Below, one piece after another: positions 1-7,600 of a DNA stretch of 8,228 nucleotides; positions within the stretch are counted from its first letter, which is position 1; every line of letters starts with the position of its first letter. Source of the stretch: Lentimicrobiaceae bacterium (lineage in GTDB: Bacteria; Bacteroidota; Bacteroidia; Bacteroidales; WCHB1-69); contig WQWP01000097.1 of assembly GCA_009787485.1 (NCBI GenBank), positions 1 to 8,228 of the forward strand. The letters are read 5' to 3'. A model generated the notes under the pieces. The model saw only the letters and a list, made by a program, of their open reading frames with translations. It was not told where the DNA came from and ran no database searches. Position numbers and translations under genes: made by a program.

Positions 1-77
1 AGTGTTATAACCCGCTAACATTCCGATTGATTTTGAGGCGGGCAAATATAAAACAAATTTTAAACGGTGTAAAACTT

Positions 78-180
78 CATCCCGTAGGGATGCAATATCG
101 GTAGAAACGAGCGTGAGGGTGCAGAACCGGCATGCCGTCAGGTATGCAACCCATTGAATACAGGTTGCATACCTGACGGC
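78..180. repeat. Composite REP-like intergenic element with two hairpins
   Basis: A short stem (CATCCC-GTA-GGGATG, 78-92) is followed by about 40 bases and then by a long hairpin (134-180). The right flank of the short stem (CCGTAGGGATGCAA) and the left arm of the long one (CCGTCAGGTATGCAA) align with a single-base gap plus two substitutions, as if both derive from one repeat unit. Paired related palindromes between genes are typical of REP/BIME-type dispersed elements. The stretch from the first hairpin into ATATCGGTAGAAA reminds me of dispersed intergenic repeats in Bacteroidota genomes, but I rely on memory for that and only one copy lies in this window. No protein-coding signal is visible here. 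Confidence 0.5.
134..180. repeat. Perfect 18-bp inverted repeat (long hairpin)
   Basis: The arm GCCGTCAGGTATGCAACC (134-151) is the exact reverse complement of 163-180, with an 11-base loop (152-162). It begins 7 bases after the stop codon of the beta-barrel gene, so it would fold at the 3' end of the leftward transcript. Neither side has a T-run, so it does not fit a classical intrinsic terminator. It could protect the mRNA 3' end, act as a factor-assisted terminator, or be only the palindrome of a mobile repeat. The inverted repeat itself is certain; its role is open. Confidence 0.85.
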
Positions 181-187
181 GATCTTA

Positions 188-850
188 TCATTTATAAAAT
201 CGAAACCCCAGTGCAACACTAATTTGGCTCAAATTTTCAGGATCATTCAATTTTACATTCGTTAATTCGAGTAATGCTGATACGTGTAATCCAATGGCAA
301 AATATTTGGTAACCAAAAAATCATATCCAATTTCAGCAAAAAAAGCAGCGCTATGTTTAGTGGTATTTTCTATTTCTTTTTTTTCTAAATAATTGCCTGT
401 TTTCTTAGCGAGCATCGCTTTGTTGTTATACAAGAGATATCCGGCGCCCACATTTGCAAAAATGCAATGTTTTTTGGGTACAATAAAATATTGCGTGGCA
501 ATTAATGGTGCAAAATAATGAATGTCAACTAATTCAGACAACTGATGATAACCCTTAAAAACCTCTGCAATATCGTCGGTTACAGCATGAGCAACAGACC
601 CGTTATATTTTATTCCAACCCCAATATACTTTGTAAAATAGTATGAGAAATCGGCTCCAAAATTTAACTTGTGTTTCAGCTTTTTGAAATGATTTTCCAT
701 GGTAAGGTAATCCGTTTCTGCAATGGGCGCCAGGCTATATCCATATCCTGCCTGAGCGCCAAGCTTTAATTTTGGAGTGTTTGGAGTGGCGTTTGCAGAA
801 AATACGGGTAAGATCAGAAATGCTGTAAGAAATAAAATTTTTGATTTCAT
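188..850 (-). CDS. Exported outer-membrane beta-barrel-like protein, 220 aa
   Basis: The protein starts with a clear Sec signal peptide (Lys-Ser-Lys, then a hydrophobic stretch ILFLTAFLILPVF) with likely cleavage near SANA, about residue 22. The mature part alternates polar and hydrophobic/aromatic residues in roughly eight strand-like segments, for example GADFSYYFTKYIGVGIKY, FANVGAGYLLY, FFAEIGYDFLVTKYFAIGLH and the final ISVALGFRFYK. It ends with an aromatic-rich strand, as small OmpA/OprF-like porin-family barrels do. The length fits an eight-stranded barrel in the outer membrane. I chose the ATG at 850 over one ten codons upstream (880): the 850 start gives a clean signal peptide, lies in a block repeated at the preceding gene's start, and leaves an 11-base gap after the previous stop instead of an overlap. 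It is last in the toxin operon. It may be a second protective or receptor protein, or simply an unrelated neighbour; no substrate can be assigned. Confidence 0.8.
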   Translation of the reverse strand: MKSKILFLTAFLILPVFSANATPNTPKLKLGAQAGYGYSLAPIAETDYLTMENHFKKLKHKLNFGADFSYYFTKYIGVGIKYNGSVAHAVTDDIAEVFKGYHQLSELVDIHYFAPLIATQYFIVPKKHCIFANVGAGYLLYNNKAMLAKKTGNYLEKKEIENTTKHSAAFFAEIGYDFLVTKYFAIGLHVSALLELTNVKLNDPENLSQISVALGFRFYK

Positions 851-866
851 ATTAAAATGGTTTATT
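818..866 (-). repeat. Junction repeat, copy 2 (gene 2 / beta-barrel junction)
   Basis: This 49-base segment matches 1621-1669 at 45 positions (mismatches at 829, 836, 843 and 858 against 1632, 1639, 1646 and 1661). It spans the end of the 263-residue gene, the 11-base gap, the ATG at 850 and the first codons of the signal peptide. Read in the frame of the toxin's end, it still contains AAT-AAA-CCA-TTT-TAA (866-852), coding N-K-P-F-stop. In gene 2 this frame is not used, because gene 2 terminates at the TAA at 864-862. Confidence 0.9.
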
Positions 867-1653
867 TTTCGCCAAAACATACCGTAACTTTATTTGTATT
901 AAAACCTCCGGAATAACGTAGATACTCGCTGACTATTTCGGGTAGCTCAATTTCTTGTGTCCCTTTTTCTTCTCCAGAACCGATAACATAACTTTTAATC
1001 TCATCTTGTCCTATTAAAAAAGTAAAACAACCTTCAACTATTTTATAACCAATAAGATTATACGTATCAACATGTACTTCACCTGGTTTTAAAAAAACAA
1101 ACTGATCTTGAAGAAAACCTGAAATAATATTTTCAGGAGTAAGAAATGAGGGTGTGAAACTATTATAAAACCCTTGTGGGGTAGTTTTATAGTGTCTCTT
1201 CGAATATAAATAGTCGTAAATTTCATACAAACAACGTTCTACGCCAAGACTGAAAGAACGTTTTTCAATATAATCTACACTGCCACCCTCAATATCCCAC
1301 CCACTATTATACCATGGACTCTTTCCCATTATTACATTAAAATTTTCATTTATATAATTTCCATGTGCCATTGCTCTCTTGAGAAGATCAAAATCAATAT
1401 AATTTACCATAGCAAGACACAAAACCATAGGCTCACCGTCTTTTCTAGGGGATATCTTGAAAAAATAATAATTTGTATCACAATTATTACGGTAGGTAAT
1501 ATTCAATATGGGAATACTTTTCACTGAGTCTTTATTAAAAATATCAGGTCCCATTTTCCAAGTTACCGATAACTCTATGCTGATACACTGTGAAAACAGA
1601 AACTGCCCTTGCAGAAATAAAAATGCTGTAATAAATAATATTTTTAATTTCAT
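862..1653 (-). CDS. Exported 263-aa protein, candidate immunity protein for the toxin
   Basis: I do not recognise a family by name. Residues 1-22 form a Sec signal peptide (KLKILFITAFLFLQGQFLFSQ), probably cleaved at FSQ before Cys23. A lipobox is possible in principle, but Gln at -1 argues against it. The mature protein is rich in predicted beta strands (PILNITYRNNCDTNYYFFKI near residues 48-67, and QFVFLKPGEVHVDTYNLIGY near 184-203 followed by CFTFLIG), which suggests one or two beta-sandwich units. The mature part has six cysteines (23, 58, 79, 141, 209, 259), fitting disulfides in the periplasm. The ATG follows the toxin stop by a single base, so translation is probably coupled, the usual position of an immunity gene in polymorphic toxin loci. 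The F-x-L-x-P-G-E motif in a beta-sandwich recalls small proteinase inhibitors such as BsuPI; that link is speculative, but an inhibitor would suit a peptidase toxin. GC content is about 35-37% in sampled lines. Confidence 0.85.
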   Translation of the reverse strand: MKLKILFITAFLFLQGQFLFSQCISIELSVTWKMGPDIFNKDSVKSIPILNITYRNNCDTNYYFFKISPRKDGEPMVLCLAMVNYIDFDLLKRAMAHGNYINENFNVIMGKSPWYNSGWDIEGGSVDYIEKRSFSLGVERCLYEIYDYLYSKRHYKTTPQGFYNSFTPSFLTPENIISGFLQDQFVFLKPGEVHVDTYNLIGYKIVEGCFTFLIGQDEIKSYVIGSGEEKGTQEIELPEIVSEYLRYSGGFNTNKVTVCFGEK

Positions 1654-1669
1654 ATTAAAAAGGTTTATT
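1621..1669 (-). repeat. Junction repeat, copy 1 (toxin / gene 2 junction)
   Basis: This copy of the 49-base repeat (45/49 identical to 818-866) covers the last four toxin codons AAT-AAA-CCT-TTT (1669-1658), the stop TAA (1657-1655), one spacer base, the ATG of the next gene (1653) and its first ten or so codons. The shared amino-terminal coding pattern gives near-identical signal peptide starts (MKLKILFITAFL and MKSKILFLTAFL), although the mature proteins downstream are unrelated. Confidence 0.9.
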
Positions 1670-4600
1670 ATACAAATATGTCCATCTGTAATTTACAAAG
1701 TTTATTTTTTGTCTGTTTGCATCACTAATTTTCGACCAATCCACTTTTTGAGGATAATACTCATCCCCTAAAAAAAATTGATAGACACGGGCATAATATT
1801 CCATCGCATCAAGAAAATTTTCATCTTTATATGTTTTCAAATCTTCCCCAGCTAATAATAAAAACTGTGATACATGTACGAGTTCATGCCCCAAGGTATA
1901 GAACAATTTTTCCAAACTTGTAAAAGCATTTTCTTCATGCAGAGACATCGTTGAGCCACCTGCGAGTTTTCCATCATTAACGTCTGGATCTACCCAACCA
2001 TTCTTGCCTTCCCAATTTCCCATTTTAATCCCTCCACTTGGATTTGGCGCATATTTAAACCATAAAAATTTCGCTGCATTAACAAATGCACTGTTTCTGT
2101 ACTCGGCGGGTATTGGTTTTCCCGGATCTACACCAAGTTTTTTACTGGCGATGCCCAAGAAACGTTTTGACAATTTCAACAAAATAGGTCTATGCAAAAC
2201 ATTTTGCCATTCATTATCCGCCCCCATCGCCCAGCCTGTTCCAAATCTTACACTCCCTGGTCCTCCAAATGCAAGCGGTGTATATAATGCGTGCCCGTAG
2301 GGTACCGCGTTCACAGGATTATAATTAAAATAGCCCCCCGGCTCAGTTTTTCCACTTAGATAACTCCAGTTGAAGTAGCCATTAGGGCGCGTGTATCCAT
2401 TCATTTTATCATCTATCCAAGTAAAACATTCACTTAGAAGTCTTGCAATAATAAAAAAATCTCCACTTGGGTCAACATATTGTAAAGGATTATTTAAACA
2501 GTAACTATAACGATTATAGCTTTGCGTAAAATCCGGTAATTGTACAAACTTATCCGGCGAGAAAAAGCGGGCAATTACCGGATCATACAACCGCCCATTC
2601 ATGTTAATAATCTTGAAAAAAGGATAGTGCTCATGCCCCGTAAAACCACGGTCTGTAAGCTTAAAGTTCATAGAAGCAATGGTTTCCATTCCTAACGAAT
2701 CGGTTGGCATCTCAGCATCTTCCATACTAAAACCATTTCTTGTACGATATATTAACCGGAAATTACCCCACGGGTCAAAGTAGTTGCGCTGTTTCACTCC
2801 CTTGTTGGCACCGGTAATGGCGCAATAGCTGCCCAAGTGGTCGGTATGGATGTAGTACATACTGTCGGTAGTAAAGCTGATGCTTTTCGGAAGTATGATG
2901 CCGCCGCCGGTAGTAGTATCCTGCTCAATGATGAGATTGCCAATGTACAGCGCTACCACACCATTGTCGCCATAAATATAGTGGTAGTGTTTTTTACGAT
3001 AACCACTTGGGCCTCTGTCTATTTCGTAACCTTTGTTAATATAATAACGTGTAATTTCCTCGTTACCGTTCTTGTATCTCTCTGTCTTTTGGCGTTGTTG
3101 GCAAACATCATAAGAAAGGTCAAGCCCATAGTTACCTTCTGTAATTTTAGTGGGTTGGTTAAAGGAATTGTAGATTACAACACATTGATTATTAGACATG
3201 ACATTGGTGCTTACCGGCTCTATTCGCCCTACCGCATGCGGTTTTCCCATGTACGTGTAGTATCCCACGTTAGAGTTATTACTGATATTTCCGTTGCTGT
3301 GGTAGGAAAATGTTTGCGGGGTTCCCGTTTGTCCCATAGCGCCGGAAGTAATTTTGGTAAGCCTGTCTAAATTATCATACTCGTATTTTTCTAAACGGTC
3401 TATAATATTTTCGGAACGCGAAATCATTAAGCCTTTATCATCGTAAGCATAGCGGTAGTTTAGAATGGCGCTGTCCACACCAATGATCCCAATGGGTCCT
3501 CCGGAAAAGCCGGTCGTACCGCCAGGACCGATAATTGCGGTATCCCCTGGATCAATTGTTCCTATCGTTATCATATTTCCGGTATTAATACGCGTAAGAA
3601 GCCCGTGTGTGTTATACGTATAATCTGTGGCCATGTCATTGCCAAAATAGCAGCGGTTGGGCTGTTGGTATTTATTTCGGGAGCTCACTCTGTAAATAAG
3701 GTCGTTATTGTCGCTACGGCGAATCTCATTTAGTTTTCCGGTTTCGGTATAACTGTAGGTTACCCCAAAACCCGACGGATAGGTAAGTGTGTGCAACTGC
3801 CCGTTTGCATTGTAGGTATAAATGTGCTTGCAAAGAGCGGCATTTGCATCTATAGACTTGGTATGCGTAGCCAAGCGGCCTAAGGCATCGTAAGAGAAAA
3901 GTTCTTGCGTTTGCGTGCCTGTTGATACCTTGTGTAATTTTCCTACCCCATGATTGGCTTCATCGTAATAATAATTAACAGTTTGCGGTGTAGCGCCGGT
4001 AAATTGTTTTTTAATTACCCGTCCTAATTTGTCGTATGTATAATAAGTAATATTATTACGTGCATCCTTTTGTTCCACCAATTCATTAAACCCGTTATAG
4101 GTAGAAACAATTTCTCCGGCATTGGGCTCTGTAATAGAGAGGCGATTGCCCCATAAATCGGACAAAATGGTAGTAGTAGCAGTACCATTTACTTTTATAG
4201 TAGTTTGATGCTTTTTATCGGAAGTAACCTCATATTGATATGTGATAGTTCCTCCATGATCTGTAGCGTTAACTATTCTTCCCAAGGCATCGTGAGTTTT
4301 AGAGGAAGACACATCACGCAAATTATCGGTAATAGTTACCTCTCTTTCATCGTATTCATAGAGTAAATCAGTATAAGGCGCCTTAACGGTTTTTTGTCTT
4401 CCGTATTCATCGTATGTATATTTACTCCAAGTTTTTGAGCCATCAGGTTCATTTAACTTGCTGTATGGATACGAAGTTTGTGTTACTTGTCCTTTTGCAT
4501 TATAGCGGGTATCCAAGAAAACACCATCATCCATGCGGCACACTTCACGCCCTAAAATATCGTAATAAACTTCTAAGGTAGGTTTTCCAGTTGAGGTAGT

Positions 4601-7600
4601 AGTGGTGTAATAACTAGCATTAGGTATATATCTACCTGTATACCTGTCTATTGATATATTTGTATGAGTGCCGTCCGGATAAGTAATTTTTGTAAGATTT
4701 CCAAAGGAATCGTAACTGTAGGTTGTGGTAAATCCGTTCGGATCGGTTTCAGATAGCTTATTTCCTGTTTTAGCATCGTAAGTAAAATTTGTTACGTGAT
4801 CTAAAGGATTTGTAATTTGCTTTAGAAAACGCTCCGTGTCATCGAAATTATACTTTTCTATTCGCGCTGTACAACCTGCTGCCGAAACGGTTTTTTCTTT
4901 AGAAATTCCTGTATTAGTATAATTTCCATACGAGGTTGTGATGGAGCCGTGAGGATTACCTTTTCGCATCCAAGCCAAACGTCCTTGTTGCCCATAACCG
5001 TAAGTAAGCGTATCAGTAATTTCAACAAATTGGTTATCAGGATTTCCGTATTCTTGCGTAGTAATAATTGTTTGAGGAACAGTTTTTTTATGATAGCTAT
5101 TGGAAGTGGAAAGTGAAATATCATGGTAAGTATATTCTTTAGTTTCGAAACCTATAGGATCAAAGGAATAAGTTTCCGGATAAATCCAAGTTTTGCTCTC
5201 TTGCAATCGTCCTTTATTATTTAACACATTATTGGTAGATGTATAAGTATTAGAAAGCATATCATATTCACTTGTAAGAGCATAAGGTGCAAAACGAATA
5301 TTAAAATCAGTAGATAGATCTTTTGCAAGAATATAGTAATGCTTTTTGCTTATTTCTTCATTGTTACAAAAACTTATTTGTTGTGCAGGAGATAATATTT
5401 GTATTGCATAAATGGTAATCCCAAAATTACAAGAATCTTTTCTATTATCTTGATTATTTACGCTAGTAAAACCTTTAAACCCTAAAAATGTTCTTCTAAG
5501 TGAACTATATATAGGGTTATGGTATCTATATTGCCATGTATTTAAACCATTGCCTATTCCATTCGATATTTTTAGAGAACTTACTACTGAAAAAAAGTAT
5601 TTTTTAGAACTATTAATCCAATCATTTGCATAATGTAAACTTTGTGCAATATAATATTGAGACTTATAATTCAATTCTATAGTTTTTTCCATGCCATCTT
5701 TAATTTTTATGGGATATTCATATTGTTCATTTCGATGTAGATAAACAGCTCTTGGTTTATCCCTTGGCTGCTTTTGAGTTACAATATCTAAGATACCATC
5801 ATTGTTAAAATCAGCTATATTGAAGCCTTTGGAAGGCGAAAAGCCCCCAGTTATGCCTTTAAATTGAGGCGTATAGCCATATTGGCCATTAATGCATTCT
5901 TTAGAATAAAGGATTCGTAAGTTATGCGGAGCTGCAAGTTCAATGATGTCGTCTTTCCCATCACCATCAAGGTCAGCTATTATTATTTGACACTGAGGAA
6001 TATATTGCCCATTTGGAAGGACCTCACATCTTGGGGAAAGGTTGGTAATAATCGTAGAATCAGTATATGTTCCATCTCCTTTACCAAAGTAAAGTTTCCA
6101 GGAAAGACCGCCGTTAATGTACTCATAAGTTAATAGATCTGTTATGCCGTCGCCATTAAAATCACCGGAATATCTATCGTAACCATAAAAACTATATGAA
6201 ACGTAATTACAATCAAAAGCTTCTGTTGCATTATTATAGTAGCAAACGTATAAACTATTACTCGTATAATTCAACTCAATATCAGTTTTTCCATCTCCAT
6301 TAAAATCTCCAACTCTTACCCTGCAAAGGGTATTAAATGAAGGTAAACTGTGTGCCTCAGCTTTAAATTCGGAATCTATGAAAAGTTGAAGTGCCCAGCC
6401 GCCATCCTCACCTGTGCCCACGAATAGCATATCGGTCTTACCATCGCCATCAAAATCGCCAAATACCACTTGCCGAAAGTTTCTAATAAATATATGAGGT
6501 AAACTGTCTGGACCTAAATTCTCAAATTGCGTTACTCCATTTTGTAGTGAAAATATTTTAAACACATACGCTGTTGGTTCATAAGGCGATCGCTCTGCTG
6601 TTATTAGTTCATCACAACCATCTCCGTTAATATCTGCTGCATAGAAATAACACTTTGTTTCATCATCAAGAGAGACATCAACACGGCTTGTGTCCTTTAA
6701 TGTAAAAGTTCCTGTTGCAGAACCGGCGTAAAATTTCCAATCTCTTTTTAAACTTCCTAGACCGTATGCAATATAATCGGTATATCCATCTCCATTAAAA
6801 TCTCCCGTAATAATATATCCTTCTCCCGGAAAACTAGTGATTTCCTTCTCTTCTTTTTCATTGTTTTGAACTCCCCAAGTGATAGCTGTTTCATTAAGTC
6901 GTTCGGTTTCATTTTCGCCGTATAATATTACCTCTGTCAGGTGTGCAGTACGTTCTCCTGCATCATCTAAATTGTACTTGAATTCATACTTACGTACAAT
7001 CGTATCTTTATAAAACACCGTAATAGCTTCTAATAATTGTGCTTGCGATATACCATAACCTCTTATAAAATAAATATTTGAATTTAAAGTATTGGTAGTA
7101 TAATCGAATACTACTTTGGCGTATGGGGCAAATCCATTGCCTGTGTATTTTATTGAATCAATTAGAATTTCGCCACCGGTTCCTCCATAATGAAAAGTCA
7201 TATAATTACCGTTGGCATCTGTTATTTTATTTATATACCAACTCAATATGTTATTGGAATTTTCCATTTTTTGCTGTGAATTCGTTGAGTTTCCGTATTC
7301 AATAATACTACCGTCATCGGTATATGCTTTAAAGTGCGCAATGTTATTGCCTGTTCCATAGGAAATAATGCGTGTAAAATTCTCTATTTCTGTAGCATAT
7401 TCTCCTCCAACATTTCCGTAATCGCCTCTATTTAGCCTAAGTAAGCGTTCCCCATCTATCGCAAATTTATCGTCTTCATTAAAACTTATTGCTGTTACAT
7501 TACCATTATCATAATAAGGCGTTTGCCCACATCTCGTTATCGCCGACAACCCCGCCAACCCCCATTTCATCCCCAACAACCCCATCCCGCCAAAACTGTT

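Noticed and set aside
43..50. Leftward Bacteroidota -7 promoter box (TATATTTG on the minus strand)
   Set aside because: It matches TAnnTTTG, but I see no TTG-type -33 element at the right distance, and the gene it would serve lies outside the window.
134..180. Classical intrinsic terminator
   Set aside because: The stem is long and perfect, but no run of T follows on either strand.
848..880. Upstream start (ATG at 880) for the beta-barrel protein
   Set aside because: It would add ten residues in front of a good signal peptide and overlap the preceding gene. The ATG at 850 sits in the same place of the 49-base repeat as the start of gene 2.
1582..1653. Lipoprotein signal on gene 2 (Leu-Phe-Ser-Gln-Cys)
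   Set aside because: Gln directly before the Cys is atypical for a lipobox, while cleavage after FSQ is common for ordinary signal peptides in this phylum. It is not excluded.
2004..2300. 98-codon plus-strand open frame opposite the toxin tip
   Set aside because: It is antisense to the metallopeptidase domain and shows no signal peptide, motif or start context; it is a shadow frame.
2837..3370. 177-codon open frame on the plus strand
   Set aside because: It lies wholly opposite the RHS repeat and core coding region, whose protein motifs are unmistakable. Its translation has no recognisable domain, and its openness follows from the codon use of the minus-strand gene.
4858..5124. 88-codon minus-strand frame inside the toxin gene
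   Set aside because: It lies in another frame of the same strand within an intact toxin reading frame, and nothing suggests a frameshift or internal gene.
5771..6820. DNA-level tandem repeats or CRISPR-like array from the recurring GATTTTAATGG-type motifs on the minus strand
   Set aside because: The recurrences encode FG-GAP calcium loops, are degenerate, and their spacing follows propeller blades; they are protein repeats.
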